Shown: piece after piece, positions 25,573 through 34,777 of the stretch
Numbering within the stretch: position 1 is the stretch's first letter
Layout: each line of letters opens with the position of its first letter
NCBI RefSeq assembly: GCF_016132545.1
Contig: NZ_CP066167.1
Span: forward strand, 2,569,001-2,633,000
Length of the DNA: 64,000 bases
Direction: 5' to 3'
Source of the DNA: Spongiibacter nanhainus
GTDB taxonomy: Bacteria > Pseudomonadota > Gammaproteobacteria > Pseudomonadales > Spongiibacteraceae
Notes under the pieces: generated by a model
The model's input: only the letters and a program-made list of their open reading frames with translations
Databases searched by the model: none
What the model was told of the DNA's origin: nothing
Position numbers and translations under genes: made by a program

Positions 25573-27041
25573 TGCTGTGGTTGTGTCTGCGCCTACCCCG
25601 GCTGCCGCTGGAGTGCCTCCCCCCCGGTCCGGAAAACACCGCCCTCGCCGTGATCGAGGACGACGGTGTGATGATGGCCAATCCTCTCGCTGCCCAATCG
25701 GGGGTCGCCCCAGGCCAATCCATCCAGACCGCCCGCAGCCTGTGCGGCCAACTGCACTGTCTGCAGCGAGACCCCGCATTAGAGCAGGCACAGCTGCGGC
25801 GCATTGCTCTGTGGGCTTACCGCTTTAGTGGCACGGTCAATATCGCTGCCCCCGACGCGGTGGTCATGGAGCTGGCCAGTTCACTGCGCCTGTTCCGCAA
25901 TCTGGCCCGGTTGTACCGGCGCCTGATCCGCGCATTTCGGCAGCGGCAATTGACGGTCTACAGCGCGGTGGCCGACACGCCTCTGGCCGCCGAGTGGCTA
26001 AGCCTTAGTAACCCAAGCCTGAAAAACCTGGTCAACGCCGAGGGCGAGCTGCAGCGACCGGCGCTGGCGCAAGCACTGGCGGCCCTGCCCGTCGCTCGAC
26101 TGCCCTTTGCCCCCGCCACCCAGGAAATGTTGCACAACCTGGGCTTGACCACCCTGGGTCAACTTCAAGCTCTGCCGCTGGCGTCGTTAAACCAGCGCCT
26201 GGGCCCGGAGCTGGGCCGGGACTTACAGCGTCTACGGGGAGACTTGCCCGACCCCAGAGAGCCCTTTTTGCCCGCCGAGACCTTCTCGGCACAGCGTCAC
26301 TTTGAAGGCGGTTTGAACAGTACCGAGCAGCTGCGCTTTCCGGTCGCCTCGCTGCTGGACGAGCTCAAGCTGTATTTGCAGTGCCGCCAGTGTCTGAATC
26401 GGGACCTGCACTGGCAGTTCGACTTTCTCGATGGCGGCCGGGATGCCCTGACCCTGGAGTTGAGTCACCGCCACTTTAATAAGGCCGATGTGCTGGAGCT
26501 GACCATGCTGCGGCTGGAAAGCCTGGTACTCCCGGGCCCGGTGGAAACTCTGACCCTGTCCTGCGAGCATTTCTTTGCGCTGCAAGCACCGCCCCGGGGC
26601 TTGTTTGACAGCGCCGCGACCCGCCAGCAGGATCGACTGCCAGCCTTGCTGGATAAGCTGCGCTTACGTCTAAGCGCAGAGGCTGTGGCTCAATACCTTC
26701 CCGTCGATGCGCACCTGCCAGAGCTGGGCTGGCAATCGGCAGCGGCCTCTCCGGGCGCTCTACTGCAAACACTCGCTCCTTCAAATGCATCATCATCTCA
26801 GCAAAGCCTCCGCCCCGGCTGGCTAGTGCACCCTCCTCAGGCAATCACTCAACGCGGCGGGCAGTTGTACTGGCGCGGCGCGCTGCAATTACTGCAGGGC
26901 CCGGAGCGACTGGACAGCCACTGGTGGCAGCAACGCCAGGCCCGGGACTACTACATTGCCCGCCACGACGATGGCCGCCTGTGCTGGCTGTACCGGGACG
27001 GTCTTACCCGCGCCTGGTACTTGCACGGCTTTTTCGCCTAG
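25572..27041 (+). CDS. imuB: Y-family polymerase-like protein ImuB
   Basis: A 489-residue member of the DinB/UmuC superfamily that lacks the catalytic acidic residues. The N-terminus reads MLWLCLRLPRLPLECL where active Y-family enzymes have an Asp-rich DVDSFFA-type motif, so it is a non-catalytic scaffold linking the beta clamp and DnaE2. HhH-type and little-finger-like regions follow. A short GLFD segment near 345-350 could serve as a clamp-binding motif, but that is weak. The start at 25572 overlaps the imuA stop. Confidence 0.93.
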   Translation: MLWLCLRLPRLPLECLPPGPENTALAVIEDDGVMMANPLAAQSGVAPGQSIQTARSLCGQLHCLQRDPALEQAQLRRIALWAYRFSGTVNIAAPDAVVMELASSLRLFRNLARLYRRLIRAFRQRQLTVYSAVADTPLAAEWLSLSNPSLKNLVNAEGELQRPALAQALAALPVARLPFAPATQEMLHNLGLTTLGQLQALPLASLNQRLGPELGRDLQRLRGDLPDPREPFLPAETFSAQRHFEGGLNSTEQLRFPVASLLDELKLYLQCRQCLNRDLHWQFDFLDGGRDALTLELSHRHFNKADVLELTMLRLESLVLPGPVETLTLSCEHFFALQAPPRGLFDSAATRQQDRLPALLDKLRLRLSAEAVAQYLPVDAHLPELGWQSAAASPGALLQTLAPSNASSSQQSLRPGWLVHPPQAITQRGGQLYWRGALQLLQGPERLDSHWWQQRQARDYYIARHDDGRLCWLYRDGLTRAWYLHGFFA

Positions 27042-27059
27042 CGCGGTTCAAACACCCTG

Positions 27060-30000
27060 ATGACTTACGCCGAACTGCACTGCCTGAGCAACTTCAGTTT
27101 TCTACGGGGCGCCTCCCACCCCGGTGAACTGGTGGCCCGGGCCGATGAACTGGGCTACCGCGCCATTGCCATTACCGACGAGTGCTCACTGGCGGGCATT
27201 GTGCGGGCCTGGAATGAGGCCCGGGAGCGGGATATAAAACTGATCTGCGGTGCCGAGTTTTATCTTGAGGAGGGCTTTCACCTGGTATTACTGGCGCCGG
27301 ATCGCCGCGCCTATGCTGAACTCTGCGCGTTGATTAGCCAGGCCCGCCTGCACAGTGCCAAGGGCGAGTACCGCCTCGACCTTCGACAGCTGCGGCTGGG
27401 CTGCCAGCGCTGCCTGGCGATCTGGCGGGCCGATGCCCGGCAGCTAGTCAGCGAGGACTGCGACTCACTACTGGCGCAGTTTAGCGATCGTTTATGGCTG
27501 GGCTTTAGCGTCCACCACCAACAGCGGGTAGAAGACCACTACCTGCATCTCTACGACTTTGCCCACCAACACCGACTGCCGATGGTGGCTTGCGGTGGCG
27601 TTTTGATGCACGAGCGCCACCGCAAGCCACTTCAGGATGTGCTCACTGCAATACGACTAAAATCAACCGTTAGCAAATTGGGTACACAACTTTTATGTAA
27701 TAGCGAAGCCTTTTTAAAGCCCATAGAAGAGCTCCAACAGCGCTACCCTCTCGCGCTACTGGAAGAGAGCTGCCGCATCGCCGATCGCTGCCATTTCCAA
27801 CTGGACGAGCTGAGCTACCAGTACCCCGAAGAGGCCCTCCCACAGGGGCAGAACCCCACCAGCTTTCTACGCAGGCTGACCTACGACGGCGCCCGACAGC
27901 GCTGGCCCAAAGGCACCCCGGATAAAGTCCGGGAGCAAATAGAACGGGAACTGGCGCTGATAGCGGAGCTGGAGTACGAACACTACTTTCTCACCGTACA
28001 CGATATTGTTCAGTTTGCCCGCCAGCAGCATATCCTCTGTCAGGGGCGGGGCTCTGCAGCCAACTCGGCGGTGTGTTATTGCCTGTTTATCACCGAGGTA
28101 GACCCAGAGCGCAGCCAGCTGTTGTTTGAGCGCTTCATTTCCCGGGAGCGCAAGGAGCGTCCCGATATCGATGTCGACTTTGAGCACGAGCGACGCGAGG
28201 AAGTCATCCAATATATTTACCGCAAGTACGGCCGTCGCCACGCCGCCCTCTCCGCCACCGTGATTACCTACCGCCTGCGCAGTGCCATCCGCGACGTGGG
28301 CAAGGCTATGGGACTGGATCAAGACTTTATCAATCGGCTGATGGAAAACCTGGCCTGGTGGGACAAACCCAAGGATCTGGAACAGCGTCTGCAAAGTGGC
28401 AGCCTCGATATCGGCAGTCGCATTGCTCGGGACTTTATGACCTTGGTGGTGACGCTGATGGGCTTTCCCCGTCACCTGTCTCAGCATGTGGGCGGCTTTG
28501 TCATCGCCAAGGAGCCCATCGCCACCCTGGTGCCCCAGGAAAACGCCGCCATGGCTGAGCGCACAATTATTCAGTGGGACAAGGACGATCTGGAATCCCT
28601 GGGCATGATGAAGATCGATATTCTCGCCCTGGGCATGCTCAGCGCCCTGCGCAAGAGCCTCGACTATATCAGCGACAGCCTCGGCGCCCCTTTTAGTCTG
28701 CAGGACATCCCCGGCCGGGATCCGGCCACCTATCAGATGCTGTCCCGAGCCGACAGCATCGGCGTCTTCCAGGTGGAATCCCGGGCCCAGATGACCATGC
28801 TGCCCCGCCTACAACCCCGCCACTTTTACGACCTGGTAATCCAGATCGCCATTATCCGCCCCGGTCCCATCCAGGGCGGCATGGTGCACCCCTTTCTGCG
28901 CCGCCGTCAGGGCCTGGAGCCGGTGGTCTACGAAAACGACGAGCTCAAAGGCGTGCTGGAGCGCACGCTGGGCATTCCCATTTTCCAGGAGCAGGTGATT
29001 CAACTGGCCATGGTGGCCGCCAACTTTAGCGGTGGCGAGGCTGACCAGCTGCGCCGGGCCATGGCCAGTTGGGGCAAAAACGGCAATCTGCTGAGCTTTC
29101 GCGACAAGCTGGTCGACGGCATGGTGGCCAATGGCTACGACGCCGAGTTTGCCGAGCGGCTGTTTAGCCAGATGAAGGGCTTTGGCGCCTACGGCTTTCC
29201 GGAATCCCACTCCGCCAGCTTCGCCCTGCTGGCCTACGCTTCGGCCTGGATCAAGCGCCACTATCCCGCTGAGTTTTTTTGCGGCCTGCTCAACAGTCTG
29301 CCGATGGGCTTCTACGCCCCCGCTCAACTGATACAGGACGCCAAACGTCACGGCGTAGAGATTCGCGCCATCTGCATCAACCACAGCCACTGGAATCACC
29401 AGCTGGAGTACGGCGCCAGCCAGCCGGCCCTGCGCCTGGGCCTGCGGCTGGCCAAAGGCCTGCAACAGGACAGCGCCGAGCGACTGTGTGCCGAGCGGCA
29501 GCGGGGACTGTTTACCTCCCCCGAAGACTTCACTGCCCGGGTGCCCCTAAACAAGGCCCAGCGCCAATGCCTGATCCGCGCCGACGCCCTGCACGGCTTT
29601 GAGCTGCACCGCTACCAAAGCCTGTGGCGGGTAGCCGCCATGGACAACACGCCGTCACTGACGCCGCCCCGCCAAAACCCTTTTGACGCCATTGAGCTGC
29701 CCGGCCCCGGCGAGTTCGAAGATATCCGCCACGACTACCGCTACACCGGCGTTAGCCTGCGCCGCCACCCCATGAAGGTGCTGCGCCGTCACCCGGCCTT
29801 TGGGGACTGTATCTGCGCCGAGCAATTGCCCGCACAGCGGGACGACAGCGCCGTCGGTATTGCCGGCCTGGTCACCTGCCGGCAGCGACCGGGCACTGCC
29901 TCCGGGGTATTGTTCCTGACCCTTGAGGACGAAACCGGCAACACTAACGTGGTGGTCTGGGCAGATTTGCAACAGCGCTTTCGGCGGGAGATTCTCACCG

Positions 30001-30146
30001 GCCAGCTGCTCAAGGTTCGCGGGCAGATGCAGAAAACCGCCAATCCCAGCCCCGGCGCGGTGCCGGTCATTCACGTGGTAGCCCGGCATATCAGCGAGTA
30101 CAATGCCCTGCTGGAAATTGACGTGGCCTCCCACGACTTTCACTAG
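27060..30146 (+). CDS. dnaE2: Error-prone DNA polymerase III alpha subunit DnaE2 (ImuC)
   Basis: A 1028-residue C-family polymerase. The N-terminal PHP domain (TYAELHCLSNFSFLRGASHP) is followed by the catalytic palm with RPDIDVDFEHERREE, the fingers region with YGFPESHSASFALLAYASAW, and a C-terminal OB domain (TASGVLFLTLEDETGNTNVVVW). It is shorter than replicative DnaE (about 1160) and has the DnaE2 form of the active-site motif. It performs translesion synthesis with ImuA and ImuB after SOS induction. The gene starts 18 bases after imuB. Confidence 0.96.
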   Translation: MTYAELHCLSNFSFLRGASHPGELVARADELGYRAIAITDECSLAGIVRAWNEARERDIKLICGAEFYLEEGFHLVLLAPDRRAYAELCALISQARLHSAKGEYRLDLRQLRLGCQRCLAIWRADARQLVSEDCDSLLAQFSDRLWLGFSVHHQQRVEDHYLHLYDFAHQHRLPMVACGGVLMHERHRKPLQDVLTAIRLKSTVSKLGTQLLCNSEAFLKPIEELQQRYPLALLEESCRIADRCHFQLDELSYQYPEEALPQGQNPTSFLRRLTYDGARQRWPKGTPDKVREQIERELALIAELEYEHYFLTVHDIVQFARQQHILCQGRGSAANSAVCYCLFITEVDPERSQLLFERFISRERKERPDIDVDFEHERREEVIQYIYRKYGRRHAALSATVITYRLRSAIRDVGKAMGLDQDFINRLMENLAWWDKPKDLEQRLQSGSLDIGSRIARDFMTLVVTLMGFPRHLSQHVGGFVIAKEPIATLVPQENAAMAERTIIQWDKDDLESLGMMKIDILALGMLSALRKSLDYISDSLGAPFSLQDIPGRDPATYQMLSRADSIGVFQVESRAQMTMLPRLQPRHFYDLVIQIAIIRPGPIQGGMVHPFLRRRQGLEPVVYENDELKGVLERTLGIPIFQEQVIQLAMVAANFSGGEADQLRRAMASWGKNGNLLSFRDKLVDGMVANGYDAEFAERLFSQMKGFGAYGFPESHSASFALLAYASAWIKRHYPAEFFCGLLNSLPMGFYAPAQLIQDAKRHGVEIRAICINHSHWNHQLEYGASQPALRLGLRLAKGLQQDSAERLCAERQRGLFTSPEDFTARVPLNKAQRQCLIRADALHGFELHRYQSLWRVAAMDNTPSLTPPRQNPFDAIELPGPGEFEDIRHDYRYTGVSLRRHPMKVLRRHPAFGDCICAEQLPAQRDDSAVGIAGLVTCRQRPGTASGVLFLTLEDETGNTNVVVWADLQQRFRREILTGQLLKVRGQMQKTANPSPGAVPVIHVVARHISEYNALLEIDVASHDFH

Positions 30147-30177
30147 GGCCTATTCACACAAACCCGCCAGCGCACGG

Positions 30178-32304
30178 ATGTCCATGACCCACAGCAGCCA
30201 GATGCCAGCCTCCACCAGCGACGCCCTGACGATCCTTCAGGACGTGTTTGGCTACGACGCCTTTCGCCATCACCAGGCCGCCATCGTTGACCATGTTAGC
30301 AGCGGCGGCGACGCCCTGGTGCTGATGCCCACTGGCGGCGGCAAATCCCTCTGCTATCAAATTCCGGCCATGCTGCGTGAAGGTACGGCCATTGTGGTAT
30401 CGCCGCTGATCGCGCTGATGCAGGATCAGGTCGACGCCCTTAGCCAAAACGGCGTGCGAGCCGCCTGCCTCAACTCGGCAATGGGTTTTGAACACAGCGC
30501 CGCCACCGAGGCCGCACTGCGTCGGGGTGAACTGGACCTGCTCTATATGGCGCCGGAGCGGCTGTTGTTAGACCGCACTCTGGACCTGCTGGATAACTGC
30601 CAGATTGCCCTGTTTGCCATCGACGAGGCCCACTGCGTGTCCCAGTGGGGCCACGATTTCCGCCCCGAATATATCCAGCTGTCGGTGCTGCATCAGCGCT
30701 ACCCCGATGTGCCCCGGGTCGCCCTGACCGCCACCGCCGACGGCCCCACCCGCCGGGAAATCATTCGCCGCCTGGAGCTGGACCGGGCGCGCATTTTCGA
30801 GAGCAGCTTCGACCGCCCCAACATCCGCTACCATATTGGTGAAAACACCGGCAACGGCCGTCAGCAGCTGTTGCGGTTTTTGCGCAGCGAGCACCCCGGC
30901 GACGCCGGCATCGTTTACTGCCTGTCCCGCAAGCGGGTGGACGACATCGCCGCCTGGTTGCAGCAGCAGGGGCTCAAGGCCCTGCCCTACCACGCCGGCC
31001 TCAGCAAGGAGGAGCGCAGTGCCAACCAGCAGCGCTTTCTGCGCGAAGACGGCATTATCATTGTCGCCACCATCGCCTTTGGCATGGGTATCGATAAACC
31101 TGACGTGCGCTTTGTGGCGCATTTGAACCTGCCCAAGAGCATCGAGGCCTACTACCAGGAAACTGGCCGCGCCGGTCGCGACGGCCTGGCTGCCAACGCC
31201 TGGATGCTCTACGGTCTGCAAGACGTAATTACCCTGCGGCAAATGCAAGCTGGCTCTCAGGCCGGCGAAGACCACAAACGCATCGAGCGCCACAAGCTCG
31301 ACGCCATGTTGGGCCTTTGCGAGCTGACCGACTGCCGCCGCCAGGCGCTGCTTCGTTACTTTGACGAGGACGCGCCCGAGCCTTGCGGCAACTGCGACAA
31401 CTGCCTGCAACCGCCAAAAACCTGGGACGCTAGCGTCGCCGCACAAAAGGCCCTGTCCTGCGTCTACCGCACCGGCCAGCGCTTTGGTGTCAATTATTTG
31501 ATCGATGTACTACTGGGTAAAGACAACGAGCGTATCCGCCAGTTTAAGCACGACACCCTGTCCACCTACGGCATCGGTAGCGAACACAACGCCAATGCCT
31601 GGCGCGGAGTATTCCGCCAACTGATAGCCCGCGGCGTTCTGGAAGTCGACGTAGAGGGCCACGGCAGCCTCCATCTCACCGAAGCGGCACGCCCCATCCT
31701 GCGCGGCGAAGAGACCGTAAATCTGCGGGTGCAACCCAAGCCAAGCCGCCAACGTCGCGATCGGGACAGCGCCGTCGATCCAGCCTACAGCGCCCTGTGG
31801 GAGGCACTGCGGGAACACCGCAAAGCCTTGGCAGAGGAACAGGGTGTGCCCGCCTACGTCATCTTCCACGATGCAACCCTGATGGAAATGGCCGAACGAC
31901 AGCCGCAAACCATGGAAGAGCTGGGCCACATCTCCGGTGTCGGACAGCGCAAGCTGGATCGTTATGGCGAGGGCTTTTTGGCAGTGATCCAAGACAATGC
32001 CGGACAAGCTGGCGTCAGCAATACCGTGGCGGAAACCCTGCGCCTGCTGGCAAACCACAGCCCCGACGCCATCGCCCAGCAACGCCAGCTAACCCCCTCC
32101 ACCGTCTACGGCCACCTGGCGGAGGGGATAGAGAATGGCTTGCTCACACTGGAACAAGCCTTGCCACTACCGCAAGACGAACTAGACACCATACGACAGG
32201 CCATCAGTACCAGTGAGCAACGGCGGCTTAAACCCGCCTTTGATGCACTGGGTGGTCAGTACGATTACGGAGTATTGGCCTGCGTCCGCGCCGCTATGCC
32301 GTAG
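30178..32304 (+). CDS. recQ: ATP-dependent DNA helicase RecQ
   Basis: A 708-residue superfamily 2 helicase: Walker A TGGGKSLCYQ, DEAHCVSQWGHDF, ETGRAGRDG (motif VI), a zinc-binding domain with CGNCDNC, RQC winged helix and a C-terminal HRDC domain (EELGHISGVGQRKLDRYGEGFL). A further helical tail of about 90 residues follows the HRDC region. I chose the ATG at 30178; the frame opens 75 bases earlier inside dnaE2. It lies 31 bases after dnaE2, so SOS induction could read through into recQ, an inference. Confidence 0.95.
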   Translation: MSMTHSSQMPASTSDALTILQDVFGYDAFRHHQAAIVDHVSSGGDALVLMPTGGGKSLCYQIPAMLREGTAIVVSPLIALMQDQVDALSQNGVRAACLNSAMGFEHSAATEAALRRGELDLLYMAPERLLLDRTLDLLDNCQIALFAIDEAHCVSQWGHDFRPEYIQLSVLHQRYPDVPRVALTATADGPTRREIIRRLELDRARIFESSFDRPNIRYHIGENTGNGRQQLLRFLRSEHPGDAGIVYCLSRKRVDDIAAWLQQQGLKALPYHAGLSKEERSANQQRFLREDGIIIVATIAFGMGIDKPDVRFVAHLNLPKSIEAYYQETGRAGRDGLAANAWMLYGLQDVITLRQMQAGSQAGEDHKRIERHKLDAMLGLCELTDCRRQALLRYFDEDAPEPCGNCDNCLQPPKTWDASVAAQKALSCVYRTGQRFGVNYLIDVLLGKDNERIRQFKHDTLSTYGIGSEHNANAWRGVFRQLIARGVLEVDVEGHGSLHLTEAARPILRGEETVNLRVQPKPSRQRRDRDSAVDPAYSALWEALREHRKALAEEQGVPAYVIFHDATLMEMAERQPQTMEELGHISGVGQRKLDRYGEGFLAVIQDNAGQAGVSNTVAETLRLLANHSPDAIAQQRQLTPSTVYGHLAEGIENGLLTLEQALPLPQDELDTIRQAISTSEQRRLKPAFDALGGQYDYGVLACVRAAMP

Positions 32305-32380
32305 CTTGGGTTGCTAAACCCAACACTTAAAGCTGCGTAACGTCGGCCATTGTTGGGTTTTATGCTTCAACCCAACCTAC
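32301..32380. repeat. TTGGGTT palindromic repeat pair A
   Basis: Two facing units: 32301-32325 (GTAGCTTGGGTTGCTAAACC...) and 32350-32380, which reads GTAGGTTGGGTTGAAGC on the minus strand. Each unit is itself a small palindrome (TTGGGTT pairing with AACCCAA). The left unit overlaps the recQ stop codon (TAG at 32302-32304), so the repeat supplies the gene's end. Confidence 0.8.
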
Positions 32381-32443
32381 ATGCTACGGACTTCGGCCCT
32401 GGTTTCTTTTCCATTAGCTCATTACCGTCCATAGCCGTAATCC

Positions 32444-32518
32444 GTAAGTTGGGTTGCTAAACCCAACGATTGCCGACTCTATACCGCCCCGATTGTTGGG
32501 TTTAGCAACCCAACTTAC
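32444..32518. repeat. TTGGGTT palindromic repeat pair B (perfect 24-bp inverted repeat)
   Basis: The 24 bases at 32444-32467 (starting GTAAGTTGGGTTGC) are an exact reverse complement of 32495-32518, with a 27-base spacer. This is the same family as pair A, 63 bases away. The stretch between recQ and the thioesterase genes (32305-32570) contains nothing else apart from a degenerate GTAGGGTGGACA unit. Confidence 0.9.
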
Positions 32519-32544
32519 AAGCTCCACCACCGGAAGCCAAACGA

Positions 32545-32574
32545 GGTGGGTATACAAAGCTGTGTCCACCCTAC
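32545..32574 (-). repeat. Degenerate GTAGGGTGGACA repeat unit
   Basis: On the minus strand it reads GTAGGGTGGACACAGCTTTG and ends in CCCACC, resembling the B12-operon units with an imperfect right arm. It abuts the 3' end of the thioesterase gene at 32571. It is the only unit found outside the B12 operon. Confidence 0.6.
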
Positions 32575-32978
32575 TCCTTGACCAAAAACTGGGCGCGGGC
32601 GGTAGCAATAGGTTTGGATTCATCGTCCTGCCAGGCGGTAATACCCACATTGATCATACGTCGACCAAGAAAGTGCAGCTGGCAACGGGCATAGGAGTCG
32701 GCAAATTTTCCGGAGCGCAGGTAGTCGACGCTGATATCAACGATCTTGGGAACCGACCTTGCTCCACTGTGGTGTATCACCGAGACGGTTGCGGCCATCT
32801 CCATAAAGCCGGCGATCAGGCCGCCGTGTAGAGCCGGTAACAAGGGGTTGCCGATATTGCTCTTGCGGCCGGGGAGCCTAAAACAATCGACCTCTTCTCC
32901 CGGCTCGATGCCGATCAAGCGGGCATAGGGGATTTGTTGTAATTGCTCGCGGATGGTTTGCTGACGATTAAATTTCAC
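32571..32978 (-). CDS. PaaI-family hotdog thioesterase (1)
   Basis: A 135-residue single hotdog-fold protein. It has the central-helix motif PALHGGLIAGFMEMAATVSVI and the C-terminal VDYLRSGKFADSYARCQLHFLGRRMINVGITAW, as in PaaI/YbgC-type acyl-CoA thioesterases. Such enzymes release acids from CoA thioesters in the cytoplasm. Its start overlaps the end of the next thioesterase gene by 11 bases, suggesting translation coupling and possibly a heteromeric pair. The substrate is not predictable. Confidence 0.88.
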   Translation of the reverse strand: MKFNRQQTIREQLQQIPYARLIGIEPGEEVDCFRLPGRKSNIGNPLLPALHGGLIAGFMEMAATVSVIHHSGARSVPKIVDISVDYLRSGKFADSYARCQLHFLGRRMINVGITAWQDDESKPIATARAQFLVKE

Positions 32979-33501
32979 TGTTGGTATCTCCCCGCTTTTT
33001 CCGTCTCAGCGCCGAGGGAATGCCTTTACCCGCCCGAAAATGCGCCTGGAGATCGCTAAAGTGGTCATCCTTCATGCGGAAGAAATTGCCCACCGCTGTA
33101 GCAATGGGCCGATCTATATCACCGTGGTGAGCCCAGGCTCTGGCGAATAACACGTATTCGGTGCGGCGATAGATTTCAGCGTCGGCGTAGACGACCTCAC
33201 CCGGCGTCGCTGGGCCCATGTAGTCGATACGCAGGTCAATGGTGGGGCACGCTCCCAGGCTCTCCAGGGCGGCGGCAGCGGCAAAACCACAGCAGGAATC
33301 CAATAGTGTCGAAATGGGGCCACCGTGAAGCACACCAGTCTCAGGATCCCCCACTAACTCTGGCTTCCAGGGCATTTTCATCGTGGCTCGGCCGTCGCCT
33401 ACATTCAATAGCTCGAGCCCAAGAGCGGCAAAATGCCCCTCTGGCTCGGCATTAATAAAGGCCCGCAAAAAGGCCAAGAGCTCTTGTTGATCCGCTGCCA
33501 T
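32968..33501 (-). CDS. PaaI-family hotdog thioesterase (2)
   Basis: A 177-residue hotdog-fold thioesterase with GVLHGGPISTLLDSCCGFAAAAAL and DLRIDYMGPATPGEVVYADAEI. It has a basic C-terminal tail (LRRKKRGDTNSEI) not needed for the fold. The ATG at 33501 is preferred, because an AGAGG site lies 6 bases upstream while the ATG at 33507 directly abuts it. It is paralogous to and overlapping with the downstream thioesterase gene. Substrate unknown; an acyl-CoA or phenylacetyl-CoA-like thioester is the family norm. Confidence 0.88.
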   Translation of the reverse strand: MAADQQELLAFLRAFINAEPEGHFAALGLELLNVGDGRATMKMPWKPELVGDPETGVLHGGPISTLLDSCCGFAAAAALESLGACPTIDLRIDYMGPATPGEVVYADAEIYRRTEYVLFARAWAHHGDIDRPIATAVGNFFRMKDDHFSDLQAHFRAGKGIPSALRRKKRGDTNSEI

Positions 33502-33654
33502 ATTCATCCTCTTCCCAATCTACCGCCAAGTTTACCATTAGCGGCAAATGGACAGTTTTTTGATTTGCCTCAAGGTCATCACACGTGATCCGACTACACT
33601 CTTTATCAAGCCACATCGATGACAGACTTCATCGATAAGCACAGGAGAGTGACC

Positions 33655-34083
33655 ATGAGCCTGCTACCGAGACATCCGCTGTTCCATTTTGATCGTCTGT
33701 TCGACGATTTTTGGTCGGCGAGAGGTGACAATGCCGAATCTCCGGATATGGCTTTTGTGCCTCGGGTCGACGTGACTGAAAAGCAGGACGGTATCGAAAT
33801 TACCGCCGAATTACCCGGAGTAAAAAAAGAGGATATCAACATCAGTCTGGAGGACGGCATTCTAACGTTATCCGCCGAAAGTCATCAGCTTGATAAGGAA
33901 GAAAAAGACGGCAAAGTTATCCGCCAGGAAAGACGTTACGGACGATTTCTGCGTCGCTTTGAAGTGGGTAAAACCGTTTCAGAGGACGACATTAATGCCA
34001 AGTTTGAGGACGGCGTACTGACACTCAGCGCGCCCAAAGTTCGGGAAATCTCGCCACAGAGCAAACGCATTCCCGTCCAGTAA
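33655..34083 (+). CDS. Small heat shock protein (Hsp20/alpha-crystallin family)
   Basis: A 142-residue chaperone holding a full alpha-crystallin domain: RVDVTEKQDGIEITAELPGV, KEDINISLEDGILTLSAES, then YGRFLRRFEVGKTV and DINAKFEDGVLTLSAPK. The C-terminal SKRIPVQ provides the I-x-I/V-type anchoring motif. I chose the ATG at 33655, which has an AGGAG site 6-7 bases upstream. Such proteins bind unfolding clients without ATP. It stands alone and is followed by a strong intrinsic terminator. No convincing sigma-32 promoter was recognised. Confidence 0.95.
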   Translation: MSLLPRHPLFHFDRLFDDFWSARGDNAESPDMAFVPRVDVTEKQDGIEITAELPGVKKEDINISLEDGILTLSAESHQLDKEEKDGKVIRQERRYGRFLRRFEVGKTVSEDDINAKFEDGVLTLSAPKVREISPQSKRIPVQ

Positions 34084-34111
34084 TACCCACCCCGCGTATT
34101 CTCGCGACCTT

Positions 34112-34144
34112 GCCCTCCTTAAGTCTCCGCGGAGGGCTTTTTTA
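34112..34144 (+). terminator. Intrinsic terminator after the hsp20 gene
   Basis: GCCCTCC (34112-34118) pairs with GGAGGGC (34131-34137), with a 12-base loop, followed by seven Ts. It lies 28 bases after the hsp20 stop codon. Confidence 0.9.
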
Positions 34145-34168
34145 TTTCTATGACTCACTGTGTCACAG

Positions 34169-34777
34169 CTAACCTCGCCGCGATGCGATGGCCAGATACA
34201 ATTCTGCCGTTGCAATAGCATCGTTGAGTGCGTGATGTGCCGGATAGTCCGGCAGCCCATAGCGCCGTCGGCACGTGGCCAAGCGCAGCGCCCCGGTCTC
34301 CAAGCTGTCCTGATGCCGGGTTAGCTTGGTCTTTTCCAACTCCAAGGTATCAATAGCTGGCAACAGAAGCGGTGCGTTAAACAGACGACGGCTCGCCGAA
34401 TTGAGAAAGTCCCTGTCAAGGGCACCACCGTGAAAAAGCAGACGACGCCCGTCCGCCGCCTCCAGAAAACTGGACATAACCTGCTCCAGCGTTGCCCCCC
34501 CGCCGCGGTCGCAGTCTCGGATACCGTGAAACTGGGCGCTTTGCCCCACACTGCGATTGGGTCTCAGCACCGAGTGACGGGCGCTGCTTAACACCACTTC
34601 TTGCCCATCAATGGCAACCCAGGCTGCGCTGACGATATCGCCATCGTCAGACGACAGTGAGGATGTTTCCAAGTCTACGGCTAGCAGGGCATCGCTGGTG
34701 AGAGGTTTCCGCCACAGTGTTACCAAGCGCGGATCAGCACGCCGGCGAAACCAAAATCGCTGCACGGCGAGGAGCAC
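34169..34777 (-). CDS. DnaQ-like 3'-5' exonuclease (DEDDh family)
   Basis: A 202-residue nuclease-fold protein with ExoI motif LAVDLETSSLSS (Asp and Glu ligands), a central HGGALDRDFLN and the ExoIII motif HHALNDAIATAELYL (catalytic His and Asp). The N-terminal 25 residues form a basic helix (VQRFWFRRRADPRLV). It is translationally coupled to the CBS/DUF294 gene by a shared base at 34777. This exonuclease-CBS/DUF294 pair next to an SSS symporter and a DUF4212 gene is a recurrent gammaproteobacterial arrangement. Its role in that context is not known. Confidence 0.88.
   Translation of the reverse strand: MLLAVQRFWFRRRADPRLVTLWRKPLTSDALLAVDLETSSLSSDDGDIVSAAWVAIDGQEVVLSSARHSVLRPNRSVGQSAQFHGIRDCDRGGGATLEQVMSSFLEAADGRRLLFHGGALDRDFLNSASRRLFNAPLLLPAIDTLELEKTKLTRHQDSLETGALRLATCRRRYGLPDYPAHHALNDAIATAELYLAIASRRG

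Noticed and set aside
28809-29465. A long minus-strand frame within dnaE2
   Set aside because: Antisense to the conserved polymerase; low-complexity Gly/Val/Gln composition typical of reversed GC-rich coding sequence.
30568-31446. A 292-codon open frame on the minus strand inside recQ
   Set aside because: It is antisense to a clear RecQ protein; GC-rich codon use keeps the opposite frame open and the translation has no recognisable domain.
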